A stretch of DNA of 64,000 nt from Pycnococcus provasolii (taxonomy: Eukaryota; Chlorophyta; Pseudoscourfieldiophyceae; Pseudoscourfieldiales), in the NCBI GenBank assembly GCA_049487715.1, contig CP150548.1:868001-932000 (forward strand). The letters are read 5' to 3'. A model generated the notes under the pieces. The model saw nothing but the letters and a program-made list of their open reading frames with translations, was not told where the DNA came from and ran no database searches. The position numbers were made by a program, and so were the translations under genes. The number at the start of each line of letters is the position of its first letter. Within the stretch, counting starts at the first letter, position 1. Shown here piece by piece: positions 10,922 through 20,220 of this stretch.

Positions 10922-11980
10922 ATGTCCGTGGACGTTTTGGAATCTCTGACGCGCCGCCTCCAAGGGCTGACGGTCCTTCGAGTCGCGTCCCCCTCCAGTG
11001 TCGCCTCCATGATACTCAACTTACCCGCTCCGCCTCAAGTTACCCGCTCCGCCTCTTCCGAGCTCTGGTCGGTCGCCTTCTCGCCAGAGTACGGAGGTAA
11101 GCCGTTCTACTACGACAAAAGTTCAGGGAAGGAAAGGACGCAGTGGGACCGACCTGACGTCTTACTCGCGCGCGATGTCAACGTTGACATGTCTTTGTTT
11201 GGAGTTGACGCAGAGACATCGCTCACCGTCGCAGATGCAGTTGACGCCATGAGGGAACATCACGATACCATCGAGGGATTCCTGCGAACGGCTGACATTG
11301 TCACGAAGGTGCTGGAGAACGCGAGGATAGGATACGAGCACGACGTCGCGCATGGTGCCTCTGGCGAGATGCACAAGCACAGGCGGCTACGACGGGGTAA
11401 CGCGGCTCTCACAGCGGCTGTCTTCGACGTTGCAGGAGGCTGGCACCTACTCCGTGCCGTTGGATTCAATGTGGAAACCAAGGATGGCGAGACGTTCCTC
11501 GTGTACACGCCGCCTTCGAGCCAGCCGCACGCGGCGCTCGACTGCGCACTTTCAAGGATATGCACGCTACGAGAGGGTGCAGTGAAGGCAGGAGCTCAGC
11601 CCACGTCGCCGTCCACCTCGCGTACGGGGGGTGGTCACACGTGCTCACACTGCGCAAAAACAATCGACGACGGTACGACAAGGCTTTTTAGCGGTGCGCA
11701 CGACGCTCCGCCGGGGGAGTTCCGCTACGAATGTTCGACGTGCGTTGCAGAGGACAAGCCGCCATACGTTCTTTGCGAAGGATGCTGGGACGCTTACACT
11801 GCGGGAGAGCTCAAGCACGCATCGGGACACAACTTCGAGACGATCCATCCCATCACGCAGAGACATGGCACATACAATTCGCCAGGCGCGCCAGGCTCCG
11901 CAAGCCCGTGGGGTGGTCTGGGCGGAGGCTTGAGCGTTGGCAGAGCACGCGATCGTTTGTGCGAGAGAACTGGTTTGTAG
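10922..11980 (+). CDS. WW-PUB-ZZ domain protein
   Basis: The first ATG of the open frame is at 10922 and gives 352 residues. A WW-like module spans about 47-78, with W49, the aromatic pair Y63/Y64, then TQWDRP. A PUB-like domain follows (about 115-196), with the helix around KHRRLRRGNAAL and the GGWHLLRAVGF core typical of p97/Cdc48-binding PUB domains. A ZZ zinc finger (about 238-310) shows all eight expected ligands: C241, C244, C271, C274, C285, C288, H299 and H303. The tail is Gly-rich. PUB domains in PNGase and UBXD1 bind the Cdc48 C-terminus. ZZ fingers often read N-degrons or histone tails, and WW domains bind proline motifs. A Cdc48-linked adaptor is plausible, but that is inference. 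Confidence 0.72.
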   Translation: MSVDVLESLTRRLQGLTVLRVASPSSVASMILNLPAPPQVTRSASSELWSVAFSPEYGGKPFYYDKSSGKERTQWDRPDVLLARDVNVDMSLFGVDAETSLTVADAVDAMREHHDTIEGFLRTADIVTKVLENARIGYEHDVAHGASGEMHKHRRLRRGNAALTAAVFDVAGGWHLLRAVGFNVETKDGETFLVYTPPSSQPHAALDCALSRICTLREGAVKAGAQPTSPSTSRTGGGHTCSHCAKTIDDGTTRLFSGAHDAPPGEFRYECSTCVAEDKPPYVLCEGCWDAYTAGELKHASGHNFETIHPITQRHGTYNSPGAPGSASPWGGLGGGLSVGRARDRLCERTGL

Positions 11981-12011
11981 TCTAAAGCTTTAGTATGGAG
12001 CTGCACTGGAT

Positions 12012-12016
12012 TGTAA
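12012..12016 (+). promoter_or_regulatory. TGTAA poly(A) signal of the WW-PUB-ZZ gene
   Basis: TGTAA 31 bases after the stop at 11980. Confidence 0.5.
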
Positions 12017-12064
12017 ATAAGAACAAAGAATGAAAGAAAGAATGAATGATTCGCATAATTTGAT

Positions 12065-12069
12065 TTACA
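12065..12069 (-). promoter_or_regulatory. TGTAA poly(A) signal of the sirtuin gene
   Basis: TTACA on the plus strand, 31 bases beyond the sirtuin stop codon; the two convergent genes have closely spaced signals. Confidence 0.45.
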
Positions 12070-12100
12070 GTACCCTACAAGATATTAATTAAGATCACCA

Positions 12101-13252
12101 TCAGCCCACCACCACCTTATCTCGTAGGCGCGGCAGAACGTCACCAACACGCGCACGAAGAGATAGGCTCGCGATGCCATCCGCCCGGCTGTCGCCGACG
12201 CCAACGAGCGCCACGGGCTTGCCGCGCTCGTTCGCCTTGCGCACGAGCCTGAGCGCGGAGAATGTGGATAAGCTTGAGCCCAGTACAAGCACCGCCTCGC
12301 ACGTCTCGCTGGCTTCCGCGGCGGCGCGAGAAACGTCCGGGTGCACGTTGTCTCCAAAGAATGTCACGGCGGGCTTGAGAATGCCCGTCTCGGTACCGCA
12401 GCTCTGACAGCTCGGGTACTGGAACGTACGCATCGCCTCGGGCGGCAGGTCGACGTCGCCGTCGGGTCTTACGACTGCGGCAGCACCACCGTCTGGCGAA
12501 TTCGCGAGCAGGAGCTCTCTCCTTCGCTCTCGCTCCTTCATCACCTCGAACGCGGCGGGGTTGAGTGACGAAAACTCTTGCTGCAGGTGATCGCGATGCG
12601 TGCGATTGCCGCACGACATGCAAATCACCTCGTGCAACGCACCGTGCAGCTCGAGAACGTGCCCGTCGCCTTTCGCGCCTCCCTCTATCGTCGTTCCAGG
12701 CACGTGCTGGAACGACGACGTCACCTGCGCTCGCGCGGCGTGGTGCAGTCGGTCGACGTTCTGCGTGATTATTGGCCGCATAACGGCGCCGTGCATGGCG
12801 AGGTGGGCGAGAGATGCGTGCGCGAGAGAAGGCGCCCTTGTGGAAATGAACGGCCAGCCGGCGTAGCTGCGCGCCCAGTACCGCGTTCTCATTGCGTCCG
12901 TTTTCATAAAATCCTGGTGCGTCATTGGCTTCCAACCGCTCACACTGTATGCGCCTCGCGGGCTGCGGTAGTCGGGAATGCCACTCTCCGTCGACATGCC
13001 TGCCCCGCATATGACGAGGCACTTTCCGCGTGCCTCTCTCATCATCTGTGCGACGCTATTAATTTCGTCGTCTCTTGCGGGCACGGCGTCCGGCACAGCC
13101 CACGGCAGGGTGGAGCGCGGCGTTAAGGGGGCCAATGTGGCGGGCATGGGCGCGGGTGGTCGCGGCAAAGATGAGGCAGTCTTGGAAGCAGACTTCATGG
13201 TGGAATAAGCGCGCCAACCATGACATAATCGAGGGACAAGAGGTCGCGACAT
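12101..13252 (-). CDS. Class II sirtuin, NAD-dependent protein deacylase (SIRT4/SRT2-like)
   Basis: ORF of 383 residues from an ATG. The NAD-binding GAGMSTESGIPDYRS motif is at 83-97, TQNVD at 163-167, and the catalytic His in ELHG at H203. The zinc site is C211-x2-C214 and C282-x2-C285, and a GSSLS motif lies near the NAD ribose site. The GIPDYRS form and the long insertion between the zinc pairs fit class II sirtuins, which are mostly mitochondrial deacylases or ADP-ribosyltransferases. The first 50 residues are basic, Ser/Ala/Pro-rich and lack acidic residues, consistent with an organelle transit peptide. The fold and catalytic residues are intact. Confidence 0.92.
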   Translation of the reverse strand: MSRPLVPRLCHGWRAYSTMKSASKTASSLPRPPAPMPATLAPLTPRSTLPWAVPDAVPARDDEINSVAQMMREARGKCLVICGAGMSTESGIPDYRSPRGAYSVSGWKPMTHQDFMKTDAMRTRYWARSYAGWPFISTRAPSLAHASLAHLAMHGAVMRPIITQNVDRLHHAARAQVTSSFQHVPGTTIEGGAKGDGHVLELHGALHEVICMSCGNRTHRDHLQQEFSSLNPAAFEVMKERERRRELLLANSPDGGAAAVVRPDGDVDLPPEAMRTFQYPSCQSCGTETGILKPAVTFFGDNVHPDVSRAAAEASETCEAVLVLGSSLSTFSALRLVRKANERGKPVALVGVGDSRADGIASLSLRARVGDVLPRLRDKVVVG

Positions 13253-13598
13253 GGACGTGGATTATTTGATGACAATGGTGGTGGATCCCTGGCATATGAT
13301 ATGAGTGGTGTAGAAAGAAACTCGGAACGTGAATTTAGTCTGCACCAGTTTTTGCACCAGTTTTTGCCCAGGTAGTAAACCCTCCGTAGGAGTGGGGACC
13401 CACCCCTGGTCTTGCACAAATGCTTCAGTGCTAATTAAGGGGTCCGGGGATGGATGGCCGCGGCCGCGGGTCCGGCAGCCCGGCTGCCCGGAAGAACCCT
13501 CCAAAAGCATACACGTGTGTGCGTGTTCCCGTTCGAATTATTTCTAGTTCCATTTCTTCGTGACCCTCTAGAGTCGTGTCCACCCTCTTTGTGTTTCT
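13253..13598. other. Divergent intergenic region
   Basis: Separates the sirtuin and coiled-coil genes. The only structure seen is a 12-bp tandem duplication at 13341-13364 and GC-rich sequence near 13450-13490. No gene. Confidence 0.5.
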
Positions 13599-16301
13599 AT
13601 GGCGTCGTCGGGGTCTCAGAGGGCACCGGAGGATACCAACCTCAGGAGTAAGCCTTTACCCCCGGGGCAGAAGTGGAAGAAGGTTGTGGCGACGCGCTCA
13701 GATGCTGTCATATGGGGAACCACCGCAGCTAGAGGGAAAGCGCCACCAGGACCCGTCGGACGCGCGGCGAGCAGCGACAACGCGGCGCGCTCCAACCTTA
13801 AGACGCAAGCGCTAGCGCTCATATCAGACAACAGCCGAGCCACGACTGGGCTAAACGCGAGAGCGCGCGTGCGTGCGGACATCTCAGCCACACTCGCGTC
13901 GCGCCTGCCGCCGGAGGCTGGGACGTGGCCAGGGCCTGGGGCTGCGGCTGGACAGAGACAACAACAGAGCGCGGTGCTCGCGGCGTCCGCAGGACGTTCT
14001 CTCAAAGGCCCAAGCCCGCTGCCACTCGCAATGCAGCCAGCTTGGCGAGGGCAAGCTGAGGGAGGAGGTGGTGCCGCTGGAGGTGCTGCCGGTGTTGGCG
14101 TCAGTAGCACCTCGCACACACACGCGCTTGCGGTGGACGGTGCGGCGGACCTGTACTCGGTCGTGCAGATGGCACCGCGACAGGCGGCGCTCGGCGTGCT
14201 CCCTATGTCGAACGGAGCAGCCAGCATGGCAGCGCGTGACGACGAGCTTGCGATGGCGCGCCACTTGGACAGAAGAGAGCAGCTTGCAAAGCTAATCAAG
14301 CTTGAGGATGACGACGCGGAGTCGCCGCAGGCTAAGCACGCTCCCGCACCTGAACTGCCACCAAGCCCACCCAGGCAAATGCAGAACTTGAATGCGACGA
14401 CAGCTGAGACTTCCGCAGCTTCCACGGCTGAAGAGCAGCGACCTCCCATTTGGCGAAGGCGACCAAAGACACCTGCCGCCCAAAGCTCTGCTGCTGCGAC
14501 AGCCTCGGGTTATGCCGAAGCGAGCAACAAGCCGGAGGCGAACACAACCACCACGACAGCCACGATGCAGCAGCAGCAGCCACCACAGCGGCCTCCAGCA
14601 ACCGCGATAGCCAAGCAATTTGAGGTGCAGACCACAGACTTGCCTGACGAAAAACTGAACAACTACGGCGAAGGTGCGTACGCGGTCGAAATCGCCGATG
14701 CGGCAGCTATGCAGGAGGAACTCAGGCAGGCGCGCGAACTTGCGATGAAGGCGGAGGCGGAGGCGGAGGCAGCAATCGCCTCCGCCTCCGCCGCGCGAAG
14801 ATTGCAGGAGGAACTTAAGGTGGCAGAGGCACGTGTCGCGAATGCGGAGGCGGCAACGCGCGAAGCGATGGAACGCGAGGAGGAGGCGTTCGCACGCGAG
14901 GCTAAGCTTGCGCAGGAGATGGAGGAGGCGCGCGAGCAGCAGGAGAGGCTGCAAAGAGCGAGCGAGGCGAGCGCCGTGCGTGTTCAGGAGCTCGAGCGGG
15001 CGGTGAAGAAGCATGCGCAAGAGTCGAGAGATGCGAAAGAAGAGCGAGCTCAGATTATTGCCGACGTGGAGCCTTTTCTCGTTCGTCCGATCTTGGGCGA
15101 GGCATCGGTGCAGACGGATAGCCTCGTGACAGAAGGCGAGGCAGCGGTGGCTCACTTGTCCAGTCCCGTGGCTGCAAAAGGTTACGGGCGATCGACCGAA
15201 CGCGCGCTGCCTGCCAAACTTAGTCCGCGACGCCGTCGACTAAGCGAGGCGGACAGGCGCGTGAGCCAGGTGGGCTTGCACACTAGGCCCACGGAGGAGC
15301 GGCCTGAGGATAAGGATATCGCAGCTGCTTACGCGGTGAAGGCTGAGGGCTGGGCTCGTAATTGCGTTCTGAAACCTGAGGAAATTGAGAAGGAGGTGCG
15401 CACGCATCCGTGGGCGAAGTATGCGTCGCTGTCTCGCACGGCGAAGCAGGAGTTCACGGTACGAGAGACGCGGAAAATTGCGTGGGAGGTGCTGACGAAC
15501 GTCGTAGTGCCGCACATCGAGTCAAGGCATCACAACCCGAAGGCACTTCTACATGAGGTGACATCCGTACTCGACAAGCACGTGCTGAGGACTGTAACGC
15601 GACGACACGCCGCCGAGTCACGTCCTGAAATGGGAGTCGATGCGATGCTTGAGCAGCTTGGGTCGACCGCCTTTGCGAAGATGCTAACTGGCGGCGGGCC
15701 GCGCCTTTCGATGCAGGCGCGGATTTCGATGCAGGACGATAAGGCGCAGAAGCCGCGGCGCACGAGCGTGGTGGATGCGCTGAAGCATGCCAAGAATGCC
15801 ATAACGAAGATGAAGGATTACGACGAGCGCGCGGCTGAGCAGCGCGATGCCGAGATTGCTCGGAAGGAGGAGGAGGAGGCGGAGGAGGGGGAGGCGGAGG
15901 CGGCAACGTCGAAGATGCGAGCGCTTATGGCGGCGATGAAAGCAAAGGATTCGAAAGGGTCGGCATCGATGAGCCTTGGGGTGAGTTTGAAGGTGGCGAA
16001 CTGGGCGAGCAAGGTGAAGCGACGCGCACGCGTCGCGCGCGGCACACGAATCGAGCAAGGACTTCTCGCCGCCTACTCGCGCGGGATGGACTCTCTCAAA
16101 GAGCACATTAAGGCGCTCATGGTGAAGACGAAAAAGCATCCAGATCCAAATGTGGGAAAGCGCATGCGTGCACACATTGCCGACGTTGTGAGCACTCTCA
16201 TTGCGGACGGTGCCATTGGCAATCCGGATGGCGAGTCTTCCAAGGCGGCACCGGCACCAGAAGAGGCTTCGGCGGGGGGCCATGACTTCGCGGCGACTTG
16301 A
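13599..16301 (+). CDS. Large coiled-coil protein of unknown function
   Basis: Intronless ORF of 900 residues from an ATG. The first 350 residues are disordered, rich in Ala, Arg, Pro and Gln. A long Ala/Glu/Arg heptad coiled coil covers about 360-490. A folded-looking segment (about 570-700) contains HPWAKYASLSRTAKQEF and an Arg/His-rich helix. A second Glu-rich coiled coil (about 735-790) precedes a basic C-terminal helical region. I do not recognise a family. The frame ends shortly after a run of six G; deleting one G would carry translation into the ORF that starts at 16282, so the true C-terminus may be about 67 residues longer. Confidence 0.7.
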   Translation: MASSGSQRAPEDTNLRSKPLPPGQKWKKVVATRSDAVIWGTTAARGKAPPGPVGRAASSDNAARSNLKTQALALISDNSRATTGLNARARVRADISATLASRLPPEAGTWPGPGAAAGQRQQQSAVLAASAGRSLKGPSPLPLAMQPAWRGQAEGGGGAAGGAAGVGVSSTSHTHALAVDGAADLYSVVQMAPRQAALGVLPMSNGAASMAARDDELAMARHLDRREQLAKLIKLEDDDAESPQAKHAPAPELPPSPPRQMQNLNATTAETSAASTAEEQRPPIWRRRPKTPAAQSSAAATASGYAEASNKPEANTTTTTATMQQQQPPQRPPATAIAKQFEVQTTDLPDEKLNNYGEGAYAVEIADAAAMQEELRQARELAMKAEAEAEAAIASASAARRLQEELKVAEARVANAEAATREAMEREEEAFAREAKLAQEMEEAREQQERLQRASEASAVRVQELERAVKKHAQESRDAKEERAQIIADVEPFLVRPILGEASVQTDSLVTEGEAAVAHLSSPVAAKGYGRSTERALPAKLSPRRRRLSEADRRVSQVGLHTRPTEERPEDKDIAAAYAVKAEGWARNCVLKPEEIEKEVRTHPWAKYASLSRTAKQEFTVRETRKIAWEVLTNVVVPHIESRHHNPKALLHEVTSVLDKHVLRTVTRRHAAESRPEMGVDAMLEQLGSTAFAKMLTGGGPRLSMQARISMQDDKAQKPRRTSVVDALKHAKNAITKMKDYDERAAEQRDAEIARKEEEEAEEGEAEAATSKMRALMAAMKAKDSKGSASMSLGVSLKVANWASKVKRRARVARGTRIEQGLLAAYSRGMDSLKEHIKALMVKTKKHPDPNVGKRMRAHIADVVSTLIADGAIGNPDGESSKAAPAPEEASAGGHDFAAT

Positions 16302-16485
16302 TGGTGCATTCAGCAAGGCGGTGGGTGGTGATGATCGGGCGGCTGAGATGGATCGCATTGCAAAGTACGTTCGCAACGACGGATTCAACGAGGAGGAGCA
16401 GGATGGTTGGGATGGTGACAACCCCGCTTGGAACGTCTACACATCGGGGCAAGACGCCGTGAACCCGCTTGACATCGACGCCTGA
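16282..16485 (+). CDS. Short overlapping ORF, or the true C-terminus of the coiled-coil protein
   Basis: A 67-residue ORF overlaps the end of the preceding gene by 20 bp in another frame. Its composition is protein-like: acidic, with DGFNEEEQDGWDGDNPAW near the end. It can be read as a frame-shifted continuation across the six-G run at 16273-16278, or as a second cistron on the same mRNA. A TGTAA signal follows 20 bases after its stop, which places it inside the same transcript. Confidence 0.5.
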   Translation: MTSRRLDGAFSKAVGGDDRAAEMDRIAKYVRNDGFNEEEQDGWDGDNPAWNVYTSGQDAVNPLDIDA

Positions 16486-16505
16486 TAATGTGAAAAAAAA
16501 AAACC

Positions 16506-16510
16506 TGTAA
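16506..16510 (+). promoter_or_regulatory. TGTAA poly(A) signal
   Basis: Lies 20 bases after the stop of the overlapping ORF at 16485 and just after a run of ten A. Confidence 0.45.
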
Positions 16511-16682
16511 TAGTAGCAACCATTTTGTACATTTATTATGACAATAATTTTTTTCTGTTGACACGAATGACACCTTCCCGTCCTTAAAAAACAAAAGGCG
16601 CGCTGCGGGAAGAAAGGACGCAGCAACATGTTCTTTGTGCGCGCGCATGTAGTTGGATGATCATCGCTCGGCACGTAAGTGC

Positions 16683-18074
16683 TCACTTCGGCGGCCAGTG
16701 GAGGTAGCCGCAAATGCGTGTATGCTGGACTTGCGGCATCTCAGTCACATCGTTGGCGACCTCGACGTCGATGTAGGTTGTGCTTGCCGGCGTATGCGGC
16801 TCGTCGCACTTCAAGGCAGCCTCGCGCAAGTGGTTGTCGAACGCGTTGTACGGCAATCTCTCTCCCTCGGGCACGCAGTTGGAGCAGTCGACGAACCCAC
16901 GATTCATGAGTTCAGCGCGGAACGTGTCGGCGTCGAAGCGCGTCGGAGTGAGGCCTCGAATCACCACCTCGTACAAGCGCTTGTCAATCAAGCTAAGAAC
17001 GGTGTCAGTCGTCGGAGCATTAGTCACGGTACGCCCATAAATCCCCTGTGGAAAGCGCCACATCGGCACGCCGTCTTCGGTAGTGGATGAGGCCCACCGG
17101 TCGAAGACCATCCCATCTTCGCGGCGCTCCCACCCCGCGACATCTCGAAGGTACAGGCGCTCGAGAGAAGGCAAATTCGCCGCGTCCATGAGCATATTGT
17201 TGGTCACGGTCGCGGTAAGGTACCCATGGTAAAGCAATACGCGTAGGCCCACGTTCGCCTCGAGCACGCTCTGCCACATCCGTGCGAGCGCGGCGCATTG
17301 CCCAATCCTTGGCTCCTTGATGCCAAAGGCGACGAGCGCTGAGAACTTGGAGTCCGCGATGGATTTCATGTTCGATTCTCCGATGCTTCCACCGTGCGCC
17401 ATGTTGAGGCTTCGAAGATCAGGGAGCTTATCATGCAGCACGGTCAATAAGTTCTTGCCGGGCACGACCTTGCTGTTGATATCGACGTGCTTGACACACG
17501 CCAGACGCGGTTCGTTGCTGAGGAACTCCATGACTTCGCTGGCGTTGCCCATCGTGAGGTCGCTGTGATCGAGCGATACGTACGGCTCGGGGCGCGCGAG
17601 CGCATCGCGCCACGCTTTGTTGACGAGGCTGAGTCGCGCTAACTGGCGTGCCGTGCCTGCGCGGTGGAGAATGTGAAGAACACATTCGTTCGGAAGGCGA
17701 GAGAGTGGACCGGCAGCCGGTGCGAACATGCCGCCCTCCCCGTCACTCGCACGCCACGCTTGTACCTTTCCGGCAGCGTCCGCACGCTCCGCCGCCGCGC
17801 GCGCGCGCTTGATGAGCGCCGTCGCTGCCGCTAGCTTCTTCATCGCCGCGCTGAGCGCATCCAGCGACTGGCTCTCAGCGAGCTTCTTTGCGGAAGGCAG
17901 GCTTTTCATCGCGAGCGATAGCGCCACGAGCGGGTCTGACGGCGGCGGCGGCACCGAGGAGGAGCCTGCTGCTGCTGCTGCTCGTGCTGCTGATGCGTCG
18001 ACGCGCGCACGCTTCTTGCCCTTTGACGAGGACGCGTCATTATTTGCAGCACGTGTGTCTCCTGCATCCACCAT
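16683..18074 (-). CDS. F-box protein
   Basis: ORF of 463 residues from an ATG. The first 25 residues contain a basic KGKKRAR nuclear-type signal, then Ala/Pro-rich sequence and a helical Ala/Lys segment. The F-box lies at about 125-165 (LSRLPNECVLHILHRAG, then LSLVNKAWRDAL). After it come weak leucine-rich strands and a DVAGWERREDGMVFDRW segment that I do not recognise. F-box proteins join substrates to SCF ubiquitin ligases through SKP1. The substrate-binding part resembles a degenerate LRR solenoid. The F-box is clear and the target is unknown. Confidence 0.75.
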   Translation of the reverse strand: MVDAGDTRAANNDASSSKGKKRARVDASAARAAAAAGSSSVPPPPSDPLVALSLAMKSLPSAKKLAESQSLDALSAAMKKLAAATALIKRARAAAERADAAGKVQAWRASDGEGGMFAPAAGPLSRLPNECVLHILHRAGTARQLARLSLVNKAWRDALARPEPYVSLDHSDLTMGNASEVMEFLSNEPRLACVKHVDINSKVVPGKNLLTVLHDKLPDLRSLNMAHGGSIGESNMKSIADSKFSALVAFGIKEPRIGQCAALARMWQSVLEANVGLRVLLYHGYLTATVTNNMLMDAANLPSLERLYLRDVAGWERREDGMVFDRWASSTTEDGVPMWRFPQGIYGRTVTNAPTTDTVLSLIDKRLYEVVIRGLTPTRFDADTFRAELMNRGFVDCSNCVPEGERLPYNAFDNHLREAALKCDEPHTPASTTYIDVEVANDVTEMPQVQHTRICGYLHWPPK

Positions 18075-18270
18075 CTTTGGAAATGGAATGAAATGCCCCC
18101 TGCTGCGTCTGCTGCGTCTGCTGCGTGATGAGACCCCCCAAACCCCGAATTTCGATGAAAGCCTCGATGAGTCATAAACACAAAATCAACACACACTTTG
18201 TTTAGTTTTTAATTTTTATTACTACTTACTGTATGTAGTGAGGAGAAAATTTAGAAAAATACGATTTGAT

Positions 18271-20220
18271 TTAGTAGTAGGTCGCCACAACCCGCCTGTG
18301 CGACGCGGTACGCCCCTGTGGATTGGACACGGCACCTTCGATCACCTCGGCATAGATCACCCAGTGGTCGCCCGTATCCAGCCTGCTGCGCACGCAGCAC
18401 TGCAGGTGCGCGAGAGCGTTGCCGAGCACGGGGCCGCATGGCGTGGAGTCGTAGTCAATGCCCTCGAAGCGATCGACGCCAGGAGCGTAACGCTTAAGGA
18501 AGTGCTTCATGGTGGCGTCCGCCTTTCCCTCCTCAAGAATGTTCAGCACGAACCCGTCACCCACCTGCATGTAGCTCTCGACGGCGCGATCCTTCGCCAC
18601 GGCGACGGTGATGCCAAGTGGCTCGAATGATGCCTGCGTCACCCACGACGCAATCATCGCTGTGCGCACGCCACCCTCAGCCTCCACGGCGACGACGTAA
18701 AGGCCGCTGTGAATCCGCCCGAGCGACTTGGCAATGCCTGCGTTCATCGCATCCTTGCGTGCGGTGGCAGCAACCTTCTTCGTCATCGCCTGCGCAAAGT
18801 CCGTTCCAGCCTCCTCGTACTTCTGGTAGTCGAGCGGCGTCGGCTCCGCCGTCTTAATGCGCAGCGGGTCGACGGGACAGTCGCAGCCACTCTCGACGTA
18901 CGGGCGAAGGATAGAGTCCACCGGCTCGTCGTCTCCACCGCACGACTCGGCCACGAAAATCTTGCGCTTTGAGCTGGACGCGGCGAAGGCTGTGGAGAGC
19001 TTCGTCTCCGCCACGGCGCTGCTCGGGCTGAAGATGACAACGCCACTTGCGCCGTGGAGAGCCTCGATCACTTCCTGGTCGTCCACGGCGGTGAGGTCGA
19101 TGAATTCTGTCTCAATTCCAGCCTTGTTGGCACCCTTGGCAAAGATTTGCGACAGGCGCTCGGCATATCCGTATCCGTGCTCGTAGATCACCGCGGCCCG
19201 GCCAGCAGCCGCCTCCAGCGCAGCCTCGCTCCACGTGGCGTAGTAGTCCTTCCACATTGTCATCGACTTGCGCAGGATGGGCCCGTGCCCGACGGCGATG
19301 GTGTCGTACTCCCACTCCTTGGTCTTTCGCAGCGCCGTGAGCACGGAGCGCGAGTTGGGGCGCATCAGGCAGTCGTAGTAGAAGCGGTAGTGGTCGAGCA
19401 GCTCGTCCACGTTGGTGTCGTACGGGTCCTCCGTGCAGAAGTGCTGTCCAAACGCGTCGCACGTGTACGCGATGCCCGCCTTGCGGTCGAGCGTGAACAT
19501 GGTGTCAGGCCAGTGCAGGTTGGGCGCCGCGACGAATTCGAGCGTGTGCCCGTCGCCGAGGTCGACGTTGTCAGCCTCGCCACCCTTGACGGTGACACCG
19601 TCGAACGTCTGTCCTTCGCTGACGAGGTCCTTCAGGAAGGTCAAGCAGACCTTGGTGCCGTACACCTTGACTTCCGGGAACTTGTCGACGACGTCCTTCA
19701 CAAGCCCGCTGTGGTCAGGTTCCGTGTGGCTCACGACGAGGTGCGTGATTGGCTTTCCGTTCAGAAGAGGGTCGAGCGCGGCCCAGTACGCGTCTCGGAA
19801 CTTCTCGTGCGACGTGTCTACGAGGCACGTCGCCTCCGCGGTTTGGATGAGGTACGAGTTGTACGTGGTTCCTTCCGCGAGCGCGAACTCGATGTCGAAG
19901 CGGTCCCGGTCCCAGTCGAGGCATCGTATGGCGGTTGTATTTTCCGCTAAGTTCGGTACGACTTCGACCTGTAGTCTTTTTTCAGGACGGTCAGCTTGAG
20001 AGGTCATGGGTCCTAAAACGAACGACTTTTCCGCTGAAACATCCTCCCCCAGAGGCGCCTCCACGGCGGCCATCATCACACGAGACCGTGAGGCACCTGA
20101 AGCAGGTGATGACGACGCAGAGACACGGACACGACGAACATGACTAAAGGAACCACGAGCACCAAACGAACCACGGGCACCACCACGAGAGGAGAGTGAC
20201 GTCATCGACACCACGGGCAT
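18271..20220 (-). CDS. FLVB: Chloroplast flavodiiron protein B (class C FDP)
   Basis: The ATG at 20220 gives 649 residues and a Ser/Arg/Ala-rich plastid transit peptide (about 1-50). Three modules follow: a diiron beta-lactamase-like domain (about 85-325), flavodoxin (about 330-480) and a flavin-reductase domain (about 500-649). The diiron ligands are all canonical: H165, E167, D169 and H170 in HTEPDH, H236 in NLHWPD, D255 in TCDAFG and H312 in GHGP. This separates it from FLVA/Flv1, where several are replaced. FLVA/FLVB heterodimers reduce oxygen to water after photosystem I and protect it during light changes. They are present in algae, mosses and gymnosperms and lost in angiosperms. No FLVA is visible in this window. 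Confidence 0.93.
   Translation of the reverse strand: MPVVSMTSLSSRGGARGSFGARGSFSHVRRVRVSASSSPASGASRSRVMMAAVEAPLGEDVSAEKSFVLGPMTSQADRPEKRLQVEVVPNLAENTTAIRCLDWDRDRFDIEFALAEGTTYNSYLIQTAEATCLVDTSHEKFRDAYWAALDPLLNGKPITHLVVSHTEPDHSGLVKDVVDKFPEVKVYGTKVCLTFLKDLVSEGQTFDGVTVKGGEADNVDLGDGHTLEFVAAPNLHWPDTMFTLDRKAGIAYTCDAFGQHFCTEDPYDTNVDELLDHYRFYYDCLMRPNSRSVLTALRKTKEWEYDTIAVGHGPILRKSMTMWKDYYATWSEAALEAAAGRAAVIYEHGYGYAERLSQIFAKGANKAGIETEFIDLTAVDDQEVIEALHGASGVVIFSPSSAVAETKLSTAFAASSSKRKIFVAESCGGDDEPVDSILRPYVESGCDCPVDPLRIKTAEPTPLDYQKYEEAGTDFAQAMTKKVAATARKDAMNAGIAKSLGRIHSGLYVVAVEAEGGVRTAMIASWVTQASFEPLGITVAVAKDRAVESYMQVGDGFVLNILEEGKADATMKHFLKRYAPGVDRFEGIDYDSTPCGPVLGNALAHLQCCVRSRLDTGDHWVIYAEVIEGAVSNPQGRTASHRRVVATYY

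Noticed and set aside
19054-19950. Plus-strand ORF of 298 residues opposite FLVB
   Set aside because: Antisense shadow of the diiron domain; all conserved ligands are in the minus-strand frame.
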